From: Lysobacter sp. KIS68-7
GTDB taxonomy: Bacteria; Pseudomonadota; Gammaproteobacteria; Xanthomonadales; Xanthomonadaceae
Direction: 5' to 3'
Length of the DNA: 64,000 bases
Assembly: GCF_021284745.1 (NCBI RefSeq)
Contig: NZ_CP089925.1
Span: forward strand, 1,054,001-1,118,000
The notes below the pieces were generated by a model. It did not search any database. It was not told the DNA's origin and saw nothing but the letters and a program-made list of their open reading frames with translations. The position numbers were made by a program, and so were the translations under genes. Shown here in pieces: positions 17,049 to 26,025 of this stretch (the stretch's first letter is position 1; each line of letters starts with the position of its first letter).

Positions 17049-19060
17049 TCCACGCGCGTCGGATGGCCGCGCTGCAGCGCCCGCTTCGATCCCTGTTCCT
17101 CGGCTTCCTGTTCCTGGCCACGTCCGGTTGCGCGACGATGGCCACCGGCAAGCTCGACCGTGCGCAGGGCGTGGCCTTCGCCGCGCGCTCGTCGGACCTC
17201 ACCTGCGTTTCCACGCAGGGCTGCGCGCTGGAATCCCCGCTGCGTGACCTGGGCGATGCCGCCTTCCAGGCCTCCACGCCGGACGCGCCGAAACACTACG
17301 CGCTGATCCTCGACCGCGGCCCCGATTCGATGCTGGCGCGCATCAACCTCATCCGCAGCGCGCGTCATTCGATCGACCTGCAGACCTACATCTTCGACGA
17401 GGACGACAGCGGCCTGCTCGTGCTCGACGAACTGCTGGCGGCGGCGCGGCGCGGCGTGCGGGTGCGCGTGATCGTCGACCAGCTCTCGGCCCTGCGGAAG
17501 GCCGATACGCTGGCGCAGATCGCCTCGCAGCACGTCAACTTCGACGTGCGCCTGTACAACCCGATCTTCAACGACTCGCGCCTGCGCTACCCGCAGTACC
17601 TCGTCGCTTCGATGTGCTGCTGGAAGCGGCTCAACCAGCGCATGCACAGCAAGCTGCTGCTCGTGGACGAAGCGGTGGGCATCACCGGCGGGCGGAATTA
17701 CGCGGACGATTACTACGACTGGGATTCGGACTACGACTTCCGCGATCGCGACGTGCTGGTGGCCGGCCCCGTCGCGCTGGACATGGCCGGCAACTTCGAA
17801 GCCTTCTGGAATTCCCGCCGCAGCGTGCCGGCCGAACGCCTGGACGACGTGGCGCGCATCCTGCTGCGCGAAGGCGCCACGCCCATGCGCCACGCGCCTT
17901 TCGCGGCCCCCGATCGCGTGGCCCGGATGTCGCGCGACGCCAGCGACCCCGATCTCGTCCGCGAACGCCTCGTGGCGCACGCGCTGGAGGTCGGAACCGT
18001 CCATTTCTTCGCCGACCTCCCGCAGAAGCACCGCCGCAGCGCGCCGGAAAACGACCCGAATACCGCCAGCACCCGGCTGCGCGAAATGGTGGAGGGCGCG
18101 CACTCGGAAGTGCTGATGCAGACGCCCTACCTGGTGTTGTCCGACGAGGCGCAGCAGATGTTCCGCGATCTGCAGCGCGAGCCCAAGCCGCCGCGCGTGG
18201 TGATCTCCACCAACAGCCTCGCCGCGACCGACGCGTTCATCGCCTACGCGCTCTCGCACAAGTACAAGCGCCGCTACCTGCGCGAGTTCGGCTTCCACAT
18301 CTACGAATTCAAACCCTTCCCCGCGACCTCCACCATCGACCTGAAGGCGATCGCGGCCGGGGCGGAAGAGAGCAAGGCCGCCGTGCTCGCGAGCGACGAG
18401 GGCAATACGAGCGCAACCGAAGCGCCGCGCGACGAGATGCCCGGCGGCAGCCTGGGCTCGGGATCGGCGCCGAACGGCAGCGAGCGCCGGCAGTCACCGC
18501 AGCAGATGCGCGAAAACGTCGCCGAACGCCACTTCGGCAGCGGTTCCGGCGTGGGCGCCAACTACCCCGTGCCGCTGCGCCGCGCGGGCGTGCGCGTGGG
18601 CCTGCATGCGAAGTCGATGGTCATCGACGAGCGCATCGGCGTGGTCGGCACCCACAACTTCGATCCGCGCGGCGATCGCTACAACACCGAAAGCGTGATC
18701 GCCATCGAGGACCCGGCCTTCGCCAAGGCCCTCGCCGACAGCATCCGCATCGACATGCGCCCGGAAAACGCCTGGGTGATCGCGCGCCGCGACAAGGCGC
18801 CGGTGTTTTCCGGACTCGACTATTCGCTGGGCAAGGTCTCCGAGCAGCTGCCGGTCTTCGACCTGTGGCCATGGAAGTACGCCACGAGCTACGAGTTCGT
18901 CCCCGGCCCCGAGTGCCCCTTGCCGCTGCCGCGCGACGACCCGCGCTTCCGCCAGTGCTACCGGCCGGTGGGCCCGTTCCCCGAAGTCAGCCTCAGCCTG
19001 AAGGGGATCACCACCCGGATCTTTACCGCTTTCGGCGCGGGCTTGGCCCCCATCCTGTAG
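17045..19060 (+). CDS. phospholipase D family lipoprotein (cardiolipin synthase C-like)
   Basis: 671 residues with a lipoprotein-type signal (LATSGC). Two HKD half-sites are present. The first is HSKLLLVDEAVGITGGRNYADDYYD (His201, Lys203); the second is HAKSMVIDERIGVVGTHNFDPR (His521, Lys523). The layout and the N-terminal TYIFDEDDSGLLVLDELL match ClsC-type enzymes, which make cardiolipin from phosphatidylglycerol and a second phospholipid. A low-complexity insert rich in Ala, Ser, Gly and Glu (about residues 435-500) lies before the second HKD. The ATGA overlap with the YceI gene fixes the start at 17045. A hairpin begins inside the stop codon. Confidence 0.87.
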   Translation: MIHARRMAALQRPLRSLFLGFLFLATSGCATMATGKLDRAQGVAFAARSSDLTCVSTQGCALESPLRDLGDAAFQASTPDAPKHYALILDRGPDSMLARINLIRSARHSIDLQTYIFDEDDSGLLVLDELLAAARRGVRVRVIVDQLSALRKADTLAQIASQHVNFDVRLYNPIFNDSRLRYPQYLVASMCCWKRLNQRMHSKLLLVDEAVGITGGRNYADDYYDWDSDYDFRDRDVLVAGPVALDMAGNFEAFWNSRRSVPAERLDDVARILLREGATPMRHAPFAAPDRVARMSRDASDPDLVRERLVAHALEVGTVHFFADLPQKHRRSAPENDPNTASTRLREMVEGAHSEVLMQTPYLVLSDEAQQMFRDLQREPKPPRVVISTNSLAATDAFIAYALSHKYKRRYLREFGFHIYEFKPFPATSTIDLKAIAAGAEESKAAVLASDEGNTSATEAPRDEMPGGSLGSGSAPNGSERRQSPQQMRENVAERHFGSGSGVGANYPVPLRRAGVRVGLHAKSMVIDERIGVVGTHNFDPRGDRYNTESVIAIEDPAFAKALADSIRIDMRPENAWVIARRDKAPVFSGLDYSLGKVSEQLPVFDLWPWKYATSYEFVPGPECPLPLPRDDPRFRQCYRPVGPFPEVSLSLKGITTRIFTAFGAGLAPIL

Positions 19061-19094
19061 CGCGCACGTTCTTTAAGACGTCAGCGCTTTCGTT
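19059..19094 (+). terminator. possible intrinsic terminator after the phospholipase-D gene
   Basis: AGCGC (starting within the TAG stop) pairs with GCGCT at 19084-19088, and an inner ACGT/ACGT stem is separated by a 2x2 internal loop and an 8-base TCTTTAAG loop. The following bases TTCGTT are only moderately T-rich, so termination may be partial. Confidence 0.4.
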
Positions 19095-19182
19095 ACCACC
19101 AGGTGACGAATGTTCCGAACAACCCGGCGACTCTGCTAGGCTGCCGGCCTTTCCCCCACGTCCCACGGATCGGATTGCCGCC

Positions 19183-19797
19183 ATGTCGATTTCGCTGAAC
19201 TTCGAACTCAACGACCGCGACCTCGAACACTTCCAGAAGGCGATGGCGGCGGCAAAGGAATCTGCCAAGGGCCGCAGCGAGCAGGACATCGTCGACTGCG
19301 CGAGCAAGCTCCTGCTCGACTCGCAGAAGGTCCACATCCCCGAGTTCATCAAGGAACGCCTGGTCCGCCTGGACGACATGATCGCCATGGTGCGCGACGA
19401 AGGCTGGCACCTGGGCGACGAAGATCGTTCGCGCGTGCTCTCGGCCCTGGTCTATTTCTGCGATCCGAAGGACATCATCCCGGACAACGTCGAAGTGCTG
19501 GGCTTCCTCGACGACGCGGTCATGATCGAGCTGTGCTCGATCGACCTGAAGCACGAGATCGAGGCCTACGACGACTTCTGCGACTACCGCGAATCCGAAG
19601 CGCGCCGCCGCGGCATGGATCCGGCCTCGCTCGGCCGCGCCGAGTGGCTGGACTCGCGCCGCGACGAACTGGTCGACCGCATGCACGTGCGCCGCGAACG
19701 CGACTTCGGCACCGGCTACGGCAGCAGCAGCGGCTACGCGTCCCCGCGCCCGTCGTACCTGCGCGGCTGGCGCCCCGGCACCTTCAAGCTGCGCTGA
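19183..19797 (+). CDS. DUF1232 (YkvA-like) domain protein
   Basis: 204 residues. The DUF1232 signature is clear in the middle: ALVYFCDPKDIIPDNVEVLG followed by FLDDAVMI. The N-terminal half is a helical, charged region (NFELNDRDLEHFQKAMAAAKE) and the C-terminal tail is Arg/Ser/Gly/Tyr-rich (FGTGYGSSSGYASPRPSYLRG), probably disordered. The biochemical role of DUF1232 is not known to me. ATG 19183 lies about 40 bases after a TAGGCT hexamer that may be a -10 box. Confidence 0.82.
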   Translation: MSISLNFELNDRDLEHFQKAMAAAKESAKGRSEQDIVDCASKLLLDSQKVHIPEFIKERLVRLDDMIAMVRDEGWHLGDEDRSRVLSALVYFCDPKDIIPDNVEVLGFLDDAVMIELCSIDLKHEIEAYDDFCDYRESEARRRGMDPASLGRAEWLDSRRDELVDRMHVRRERDFGTGYGSSSGYASPRPSYLRGWRPGTFKLR

Positions 19798-19828
19798 TCG
19801 GTGGCCGGCATCGCCGGCTGAGACGGCC

Positions 19829-20257
19829 ATGTTCCGGGCAGACACCAGCGTCGAATCGCTGAATGCGATGTCGCGCGGCACCGCGATGGAGCCGCTCGGC
19901 ATCCTGTTCACCGAGATCGGTCCCGATTTCCTCCGCGCGACCATGCCCGTGGATGCGCGCACCCGCCAGCCTTATGGCCTGCTGCACGGCGGCGCCTCGG
20001 TGCTGCTCGCCGAAACGCTTGGCAGCAGCGCCGGCATGGCGTGCGTGGGCGAGGGCGAAGGCGTCGTCGGCATCGAGATCAACGCCAACCATGTGCGTGG
20101 CGTGCGCGAGGGCCTGGTCACCGGCACCGCGCGTCCGTTGCACGTCGGCCGCCAGACGCAGGTCTGGGAAATCCGCATCGAGGACGAACGCCAGCGCCTG
20201 GTGTGCGTCTCGCGCATCACGCTCGCGGTGATCCCGCTCCCCAAATCTTCGCAGTGA
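19829..20257 (+). CDS. hotdog-fold acyl-CoA thioesterase (PaaI/MenI type)
   Basis: 142 residues. The YdiI/MenI-like hotdog signature HGGASVLLAETLGSSAG is present, with its Glu in the catalytic position, followed by GVVGIEINANHVRGVREG. These enzymes hydrolyse aromatic or fatty acyl-CoAs; 1,4-dihydroxy-2-naphthoyl-CoA hydrolase is one known activity, but this cannot be assigned from sequence. Its stop overlaps the GTG start of the acyltransferase gene by 4 bases, so it sits in a lipid-related pair. Confidence 0.86.
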   Translation: MFRADTSVESLNAMSRGTAMEPLGILFTEIGPDFLRATMPVDARTRQPYGLLHGGASVLLAETLGSSAGMACVGEGEGVVGIEINANHVRGVREGLVTGTARPLHVGRQTQVWEIRIEDERQRLVCVSRITLAVIPLPKSSQ

Positions 20258-21015
20258 ACGCCAACACCTTTCGCTTCGCGTATCGCCTGCCGTTGTTGCT
20301 GTGGCATGCGCTCATCCACCTGCCCATCACGCTGCTGCTGATGCTGCCCCCGCTCGGGCGCATCGACGTGCGCGGCGAACCGCTGGAACACCGCATGATC
20401 CGGTGGTGGCAGGGCGGGCTGATGCGCGTGTTCGGCTTCCGCATCCATCGACGCGGCGTGCCCTTGAAGGGGCCGACGTTGTTCGTCTCCAACCACGTCA
20501 GCTGGGTCGACATCGTGGCGCTGCACAGCCAGCGCATGATGGGATTCGTCGCCAAGCGCGAGATCAGCGGATGGCCGGTCGTCGGTTGGCTCGCCTCGCG
20601 CGGGGAGACGATCTACCACGAGCGCGGCAGCAGCGAATCGATGGGCGGCGTGCTGCACGAAATGCTCTCGCGCCTGCGCGCGGGGCGTTCGGTGGGCGTG
20701 TTCCCGGAAGGCCGCACGCGCGACGGGCGCGAGATCGGCCCGTTCCACGCGCGCATCTTCCTGGCCGCGGTGGAGGCGGGCGTGCGCGTTCAGCCGGTTG
20801 CGCTGCGCTACGGCAAGGGCGGTTCCGCGCAGACCGTGGTCGCCTTCGCCCCGGGCGAGAACTTCGCCGCCAATTTCCTGCGCCTGCTGGGTGAGCCCGC
20901 GCGCGACACCGAAATCTGGTTCCTGGAACCGATCGACGTCTCCGACGCCGGCGGGCGCCGCCGCATCGCCGAACTCGCGCGGGAGCGCATCGTGGCCGCG
21001 ATGGCGGCCCCGTGA
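20254..21015 (+). CDS. 1-acyl-glycerol-3-phosphate acyltransferase family protein (PlsC-like)
   Basis: 253 residues, GTG start in a GTGA overlap with the thioesterase gene. An N-terminal membrane helix (LPLLLWHALIHLPITLLLMLPP) anchors it at the inner membrane. Acyltransferase block I is NHVSWVD (NHx4D), block III is FPEGRTRDG, and SGWPVVGWLASRGETIYHERG lies between. These proteins transfer an acyl chain to a lysophospholipid or related acceptor. The fragment AKREISGWPVVG matches the wider PlsC family, but the length and lack of neighbouring phospholipid genes do not fix the acceptor. Confidence 0.87.
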   Translation: MNANTFRFAYRLPLLLWHALIHLPITLLLMLPPLGRIDVRGEPLEHRMIRWWQGGLMRVFGFRIHRRGVPLKGPTLFVSNHVSWVDIVALHSQRMMGFVAKREISGWPVVGWLASRGETIYHERGSSESMGGVLHEMLSRLRAGRSVGVFPEGRTRDGREIGPFHARIFLAAVEAGVRVQPVALRYGKGGSAQTVVAFAPGENFAANFLRLLGEPARDTEIWFLEPIDVSDAGGRRRIAELARERIVAAMAAP

Positions 21016-21047
21016 CGGCTAGAGCACGGCCTCCACGCCGAACGCGC

Positions 21048-21053
21048 TAGCCT
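21048..21053 (+). promoter_or_regulatory. possible -10 hexamer (TAGCCT) for a leaderless message
   Basis: GC-TAGCCT ends 7 bases before the ATG at 21061, and the intervening CGGACCC is not a ribosome-binding site. The spacing fits transcription starting at the A of the start codon. The -35 region is poor. Confidence 0.35.
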
Positions 21054-21060
21054 CGGACCC

Positions 21061-22080
21061 ATGTTGAACGCCCGTGATTACCGACCGCCCTGGTCGTTGC
21101 GCAGCCCGCACCTGCAATCGGTGCTCGGATCCAGCGCGCTGCGCCATCGCCGCGGTCGCGAGGCGCTGGCCGCAGCGGGCGCGGTCACCACGCCGCACAT
21201 CATCGATGCCGGCGAAGGCGTGCGGCTGCAGGGTCTGCATTCCGTCCTGCCCGGGGCGCAGCCGCGCGCGCTGGCGCTGTTGCTGCATGGCTGGGAAGGC
21301 AGTGCCGAGTCGAGCTACATGCAGCTCACCGCCGCGCGCCTGCTCGTGCGCGGCTTCGAAGTCTTCCGCCTGAACTTCCGCGACCACGGCGACACGCACC
21401 ACCTCAACGAAGGCCTGTTCCATTCCAACCGCATCGACGAGGTGGTGCACGCGGCGAAAGAAGTCGCGCGCCGCCATGCCACGCGGCCGATGGTCATCGC
21501 CGGGTATTCGCTTGGCGGCAATTTTGCGCTGCGCGTGGCATTGCGTGCCTCGGCCACCTCGCTGCCGCTCGCGCACGTGGCGGCCGTGTGCCCGGTGCTC
21601 GATCCGGCGCGCACGATGGATGCGATGGAAGCCGGGCCGCAGCTGTACATGTGGTACTTCGAGCGCAAGTGGCGCGAATCGCTGGCGCGCAAGCGCAAGC
21701 TGTTCCCGACCTCCCACGACTTCGACGACCGCGTGCTCGGCCTGCGCATGCGTCCGCTCACGCAGTGGATGGTCGAGCGCCATACGGAATTCGGCACGCT
21801 CGACCGCTACTTCGAGGGCTACTCGATCGCAGGCGACCGCCTTGCATCGCTGCGCGTGCCCGCGAGCATCCTGATGGCGGAAGACGACCCGGTGATTCCG
21901 CTGGCGGATTTCCATGCGCTGCGCCTGCCGGCGAACGCCGACCTGGAGATCGCCAAGCATGGCGGGCACTGCGGATTCCTCGAGAATTGGCACGGCGACG
22001 GCTTCGCCGAACGCTGGGTCGCCGAGCGACTGGACGCGGCGGTCCACGCGACCATGGCACCATTGTCGGTCACGGCCTGA
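21061..22080 (+). CDS. YheT family alpha/beta hydrolase
   Basis: 339 residues. The YheT pattern is clear: PPWSLRSPHLQSVLGS at the N-terminus, LLLHGWEGSAESSY at the oxyanion region, NFRDHGDTHHLNEGLFHS, and the nucleophile elbow GYSLGGN. The Asp (AEDDPVIP) and His (HGGHCGF) of the triad follow near residues 275 and 305. Members are esterase-like hydrolases of poorly known substrate. The gene is followed by the PEBP and SDR genes at very short spacing, suggesting one operon. Confidence 0.9.
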   Translation: MLNARDYRPPWSLRSPHLQSVLGSSALRHRRGREALAAAGAVTTPHIIDAGEGVRLQGLHSVLPGAQPRALALLLHGWEGSAESSYMQLTAARLLVRGFEVFRLNFRDHGDTHHLNEGLFHSNRIDEVVHAAKEVARRHATRPMVIAGYSLGGNFALRVALRASATSLPLAHVAAVCPVLDPARTMDAMEAGPQLYMWYFERKWRESLARKRKLFPTSHDFDDRVLGLRMRPLTQWMVERHTEFGTLDRYFEGYSIAGDRLASLRVPASILMAEDDPVIPLADFHALRLPANADLEIAKHGGHCGFLENWHGDGFAERWVAERLDAAVHATMAPLSVTA

Positions 22081-22093
22081 AGGAGCACGCCAC

Positions 22094-22708
22094 ATGCGCA
22101 TCTGGAGCGACAGTTTCGAACACCGCCACCGCATTCCCTCGGAATTCGCGATGGGCGCGCCGGAAGGATTCGGCGGCAACCGCAATCCGCACCTCGCGTG
22201 GGCGGATGCGCCGGAAGGCACGCAGTCGTTCGTGCTGCTGTGCATCGACACCGACGTGCCGACCGATCCGTCGACGGTGGGGCGCGACGACCTGGAGATT
22301 CCGGTCGAACAACCGCGCGCCGATTTCGTGCATTGGGCGATGGTGGACATTCCCGCGAACGTGCAGGCGATCGAAGCGGGCAGCGCCAGCGATGGCATCA
22401 CCAAGCGCGGCAAGCAAACGCCGAAGGGCCCGGCCGGTGCGCGCCAGGGCCTCAACGATTACACCGGCTGGTTCGCGGGCGACGCGGACATGGGCGGCGA
22501 CTGGCGCGGTTACGACGGCCCGTATCCGCCGTCCAACGACCTGCGCCTGCATCGGTATTTCTTCCGCCTGTTCGCGCTGCGCGTGCCGAAGCTCGAATTG
22601 CCGGACGACTTCACCGCGGCCGATGTCTTCCACGCGCTGCAGCCGCATGAAATCACCGAAGCGGCGATCTACGGCACCTACTCGCTGAATCCGAAGGTCA
22701 AGGGGTGA
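22094..22708 (+). CDS. YbhB/YbcL-type phosphatidylethanolamine-binding (PEBP) protein
   Basis: 204 residues without a signal peptide. The bacterial PEBP pattern is visible: NPHLAWADAPEGTQSFVLLC, DTDVPTD, FVHWAMVDIP, a GRYDGPYPP-like GYDGPYPPSND, and RLHRYFFRLFAL. PEBP folds have a conserved anion-binding pocket (Asp, His, Pro-rich loop), all of which appear present. Cellular function in bacteria is unknown. The ATG follows AGGAG by 8 bases. The stop overlaps the next gene's GTG by 4 bases. Confidence 0.88.
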   Translation: MRIWSDSFEHRHRIPSEFAMGAPEGFGGNRNPHLAWADAPEGTQSFVLLCIDTDVPTDPSTVGRDDLEIPVEQPRADFVHWAMVDIPANVQAIEAGSASDGITKRGKQTPKGPAGARQGLNDYTGWFAGDADMGGDWRGYDGPYPPSNDLRLHRYFFRLFALRVPKLELPDDFTAADVFHALQPHEITEAAIYGTYSLNPKVKG

Positions 22709-23466
22709 GCGCGCGCGTCGCGCTCGTCACGGGTGCGAGCCGCGGCATCGGAGCGGCGATCGCAAAGGCCCTCGCGGCCGACGGCGTGCACGTGGTGGCG
22801 GCGGCGCGTTCCGCGGAGGCCTTGCAGGCGGTGGTCGATGCGCTGCCGGTGGCGTCCGTTGCGGTGCCCTGCGATCTCACGCAAGCGGAGGCTGCGGCGC
22901 ACCTGGTCGACATCGCAGTGCAGCGTTTCGGTCGCATCGACATCGTGGTGAACAACGCGGGCGCGACCCCGCGCGGTGATTTCCTCGCCTTCGACGACGC
23001 GGCCTGGCGCGAAGGCTTCGCACTCAAGTTCTTTGGCGCCACACGCTTGTGTCGCGTGGCGTGGCCGCACCTCGTCGCCACGCAAGGCTGCATCGTGAAC
23101 ATCGCGGGCATCGGCGGACGCACCGGCAGCGCGGAATTCACCATCGGCGGCAGCGTCAACGCGGCGCTGCTCAACTTCACCAAGGCGCTGGCCGATCGCG
23201 GCGTGCGCGACGGCGTGCGCGTGAATGCAGTGAACCCGAGCGCCATCGCGACCGAGCGCACGCAGGTGCGCATCGATCGGCTCGCGGCGGAGCGGGGCAT
23301 CGAACCCGGAGCCGCGGCCACCGAACTTGCGCGCGAACTGCGCGTCGCGCGCTTCGGCCGGCCGGAAGAAATCGCGGAGGTCGTCGCCTTCCTCGCCTCC
23401 GATCGCGCCAGCTACATGCAAGGCGCGATCGTGGACGTGGACGGCGGGCAGACCCGCACGCTCTGA
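22705..23466 (+). CDS. short-chain dehydrogenase/reductase with non-standard active site
   Basis: 253 residues, GTG start overlapping the PEBP stop (GTGA). The cofactor half is normal: TGASRGIG at residues 9-16 and NNAGATPRGD near residue 87. The catalytic half is not. Where classical SDRs have Ser, Tyr and Lys (YxxxK), this protein reads NIAGIGGRTG then TIGGSVNAALLNFTKAL. By alignment the Tyr falls on a Gly, the Lys on an Asn and the Ser on an Ala/Gly. The C-terminus (GRPEEIAEVVAFLASD, GAIVDVDGGQ) is normal. So it likely binds NAD(P) but either uses other residues or is not a standard oxidoreductase. Confidence 0.85.
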   Translation: MSARVALVTGASRGIGAAIAKALAADGVHVVAAARSAEALQAVVDALPVASVAVPCDLTQAEAAAHLVDIAVQRFGRIDIVVNNAGATPRGDFLAFDDAAWREGFALKFFGATRLCRVAWPHLVATQGCIVNIAGIGGRTGSAEFTIGGSVNAALLNFTKALADRGVRDGVRVNAVNPSAIATERTQVRIDRLAAERGIEPGAAATELARELRVARFGRPEEIAEVVAFLASDRASYMQGAIVDVDGGQTRTL

Positions 23467-23470
23467 CGCC

Positions 23471-24298
23471 TCAGCGCGGCAGGAAGGCCAGCAGGGCCAC
23501 GCCGAGGATCACGCGATAGATCGCGAACACCGTGAAGGTGTGCGACTGGATGTAGCGCAGCAGCCACTTCACCGCGATGAAGGCGGTCAGCGCGGACGCC
23601 ACGAAGGCGACGGCGAGCGCGCTCCAGTCTTCACCGGCGAGCCCGCCGGCGCGCGCGACATGCAGCAGCTCGTAGCCGGTCGCCGCGAACATCGTCGGGA
23701 TGCCGACAAGGAAGGCGAACTCCGTTGCGGCCGCGCGGTTGGTCGTGCCGAGCAACAGCGCAACGAAGATCGTCGACGCCGAACGCGACGTGCCCGGGAA
23801 CACACCCGCAACGACCTGCGCGACACCGACGAGCACCGCAACCAGCCACGTAATCTCGCTGCGTTCGCCCAGCGCCTGCGCGCGCTTCGCTGCGAGCTGT
23901 TCGGCGATCACCATCCAGATCGCACCGATCACCAGCGCCCAGGCGACGGGCGCGACTTCCTCGGGCAATTCGAAGCCGAGTTTCTTCACCACCAGGCCCA
24001 GCACCGCGGTCACGCCGAAGGCCACCGCGAGCTTCCACGCGTAATCGCGCGGCGACTGCCCGTGCACCGGTTCGGCGCGCGCGGGGTGCAGGAAGCTGTC
24101 GGCGAGTTGCCACAGGCGCTGCCGGTAGATCAGCACGACGGCGAGGATCGCGCCGGCCTGGATGGCGACGTTGAACAGGTCGCTGCGATGTCCGAGCCAG
24201 CGCTCGGCGATCAGCAGGTGGCCGGTGCTCGAAATCGGGAGGAACTCGGTGATGCCTTCGATGATGCCGAGCAGGAGCGCGGCGAGGAGGTCGGTCAT
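23471..24298 (-). CDS. uppP: undecaprenyl-diphosphatase UppP (BacA)
   Basis: 275-residue polytopic inner-membrane protein that dephosphorylates undecaprenyl diphosphate, recycling the lipid carrier for peptidoglycan and polysaccharides. Signature motifs are present: [15 protein letters not shown] near the N-terminus and the GTSRSAST (GxSRS) motif near residue 175. Several hydrophobic segments follow. ATG 24298 is chosen since the 16 residues further upstream have no membrane character. It converges on the SDR gene with 4 bases between stops. UppP activity also supports the polysaccharide genes at 49.6 kb. Confidence 0.95.
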   Translation of the reverse strand: MTDLLAALLLGIIEGITEFLPISSTGHLLIAERWLGHRSDLFNVAIQAGAILAVVLIYRQRLWQLADSFLHPARAEPVHGQSPRDYAWKLAVAFGVTAVLGLVVKKLGFELPEEVAPVAWALVIGAIWMVIAEQLAAKRAQALGERSEITWLVAVLVGVAQVVAGVFPGTSRSASTIFVALLLGTTNRAAATEFAFLVGIPTMFAATGYELLHVARAGGLAGEDWSALAVAFVASALTAFIAVKWLLRYIQSHTFTVFAIYRVILGVALLAFLPR

Positions 24299-24409
24299 TG
24301 GGTGCCGGGACGGAAAGGGGCAGAAGCAGCGCGCATCGTAGGGCATCGCGCGTGGCGGGCGGGATCACGGCCGCTTGCGGTGCAAAAGGGTGCAAATGCG
24401 ATCCGCGGG

Positions 24410-24426
24410 CGCACCAAATTCGTGCA
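24410..24426 (+). promoter_or_regulatory. NtrC-like binding site upstream of glnA
   Basis: CGCACCAAATTCGTGCA is a dyad close to the NtrC consensus TGCACC-N5-GGTGCA (outer GCAC/GTGC arms perfect). It is centred about 96 bases before the expected sigma54 start site, a normal enhancer distance. Two direct half-sites GGTGCAAA lie just upstream at 24379-24397. Confidence 0.55.
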
Positions 24427-24486
24427 CGACGTTTGCGCGAACGGCCGGTAATCCTTGCGAATCAATGCTTTGCGCGGCCAGAAGGG

Positions 24487-24503
24487 TTGGCACGCGGCTT
24501 GCT
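24487..24503 (+). promoter_or_regulatory. sigma54 (RpoN) promoter of glnA
   Basis: TTGGCACGCGGCTTGCT matches the -24/-12 consensus TTGGCACG-N4-TTGCT at every position. The start site would be near 24514, giving a leader of about 45 bases before glnA. This is the expected promoter class for nitrogen-controlled glutamine synthetase. Confidence 0.88.
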
Positions 24504-24558
24504 CTGTAGAAGCGGTCCCGGCCCGTCCGGTCATCCCTCCCAAGCAGGAAACCCGCCC

Positions 24559-25968
24559 ATGTCCCTCGAACACGTCGAAAAGCTCATCAAGGACCACAAG
24601 GTCGAATTCGTCGACCTGCGCTTCTGCGACATGCGTGGCGTCCAGCACCACGTGACCTTCCCGAAGTCGATCGTCGACGCCTCGCTGTTCGAGGACGGCA
24701 AGATGTTCGACGGCTCGTCGATCTCCGGCTGGAAGGGCATCAACGAATCGGACATGGTGCTGCTCCCCGACTCGACCACCGCGTTCCTGGATCCGTTCAC
24801 CGCCGATCCGACGCTCGTGCTGACCTGCGACATCCTCGACCCGGCCACCATGCAGGCCTACGGCCGCGATCCGCGCGGCGTGGCCAAGCGCGCCGAAGCC
24901 TTCCTCAAGTCCAGCGGCATCGCCGACCAGGCCTTCTTCGGCCCGGAGCCGGAATTCTTCATCTTCGACAGCGTCCGCTTCGCGAACGACATGGGCCACA
25001 CTTTCTTCCACGTCGATTCGGAAGAAGCCGCGTGGAACTCGGGCCGTGAATACGAAGGCGGCAACACCGGCTATCGCCCGATGGTGAAGGGCGGCTACTT
25101 CCCCGTCGCGCCGCTGGATTCGCTGCACGACCTGCGCGCCGAGATGTGCAAGACGCTGGAAGAAGTGGGTATGGAAGTCGAAGTGCACCACCACGAAGTG
25201 GCGAACGCGGGCCAGTGCGAAATCGGTACCAAGTTCAACTCGCTGGTGAAGAAGGCCGACGAGCTGCTGACGATGAAGTACGTCATCAAGAACGTCGCCC
25301 ACCGCAACGGCAAGACCGTCACCTTCATGCCTAAGCCGCTGGTCGGCGACAACGGCAGCGGCATGCACGTGCACCAGTCGCTCGCCAAGGGCGGCGTGAA
25401 CCTGTTCTCGGGCGACGGCTACGGCGGCCTGTCGCAGATGGCGCTGTGGTACATCGGCGGCATCTTCAAGCACGCGCGCGCGATCAACGCGTTCGCCAAC
25501 TCCACGACCAACTCGTACAAGCGCCTGGTCCCGGGCTACGAGGCGCCGGTGATGCTCGCCTACTCGGCGCGCAATCGCTCGGCTTCCTGCCGCATCCCGT
25601 ATGTGTCGAACCCGAAGGCGCGCCGCATCGAGATCCGCTTCCCCGATCCGATGAACTCCGGTTACCTGATTTTCGCCGCGCTGATGATGGCGGGCCTGGA
25701 TGGCATCAAGAACCAGATCGATCCGGGCGCGCCGAGCGACAAGGACCTGTACGACCTGCCGCCGGAAGAAGAGAAGGGCATCCCGACCGTCTGCCACTCG
25801 CTGGACCAGGCGCTCGAAGCGCTCGACAAGGACCGCGACTTCCTCAAGGCCGGCGGCGTGTTCACCGACGACTTCATCGACGGCTACATCGCGCTGAAGA
25901 TGCAGGAAGTCACGCGCTTCCGCGCCGCGACGCACCCGCTCGAGTACCAGATGTACTACACGCTGTAA
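24559..25968 (+). CDS. glnA: glutamine synthetase, type I
   Basis: 469 residues, the normal length of GSI-beta. It makes glutamine from glutamate, ammonium and ATP in the cytoplasm as a dodecamer. Motifs include FDGSSISGW, the ATP-binding [16 protein letters not shown], and [13 protein letters not shown]. The adenylylation site is [12 protein letters not shown] with Tyr398, so control by GlnE is expected. It has its own sigma54 promoter and NtrC-like site. The ammonium transporter gene follows 57 bases later across a long hairpin. Confidence 0.98.
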   Translation: MSLEHVEKLIKDHKVEFVDLRFCDMRGVQHHVTFPKSIVDASLFEDGKMFDGSSISGWKGINESDMVLLPDSTTAFLDPFTADPTLVLTCDILDPATMQAYGRDPRGVAKRAEAFLKSSGIADQAFFGPEPEFFIFDSVRFANDMGHTFFHVDSEEAAWNSGREYEGGNTGYRPMVKGGYFPVAPLDSLHDLRAEMCKTLEEVGMEVEVHHHEVANAGQCEIGTKFNSLVKKADELLTMKYVIKNVAHRNGKTVTFMPKPLVGDNGSGMHVHQSLAKGGVNLFSGDGYGGLSQMALWYIGGIFKHARAINAFANSTTNSYKRLVPGYEAPVMLAYSARNRSASCRIPYVSNPKARRIEIRFPDPMNSGYLIFAALMMAGLDGIKNQIDPGAPSDKDLYDLPPEEEKGIPTVCHSLDQALEALDKDRDFLKAGGVFTDDFIDGYIALKMQEVTRFRAATHPLEYQMYYTL

Positions 25969-25977
25969 TCGTTCCGC

Positions 25978-26007
25978 CCCGCCCCTGCGCAACGCAGGGG
26001 CGGGTTT
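25978..26007 (+). terminator. hairpin between glnA and amt (terminator or attenuator)
   Basis: A perfect 12-bp stem CCCGCCCCTGCG/CGCAGGGGCGGG encloses a 3-base CAA loop and is followed by only TTT. The stem is very stable but the U-tract is short, so partial readthrough into amt is plausible. The amt ribosome-binding site (GGGGAG at about 26013) lies just beyond it. I see no sigma54 promoter for amt itself. Confidence 0.65.
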
Positions 26008-26025
26008 CAATCCGGGGAGATTGCG

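Noticed and set aside
24299..24558. Glutamine riboswitch in the glnA leader
   Set aside because: The predicted sigma54 transcript has a leader of only about 45 bases with no matching structure; the gap is explained by promoter and enhancer sites.
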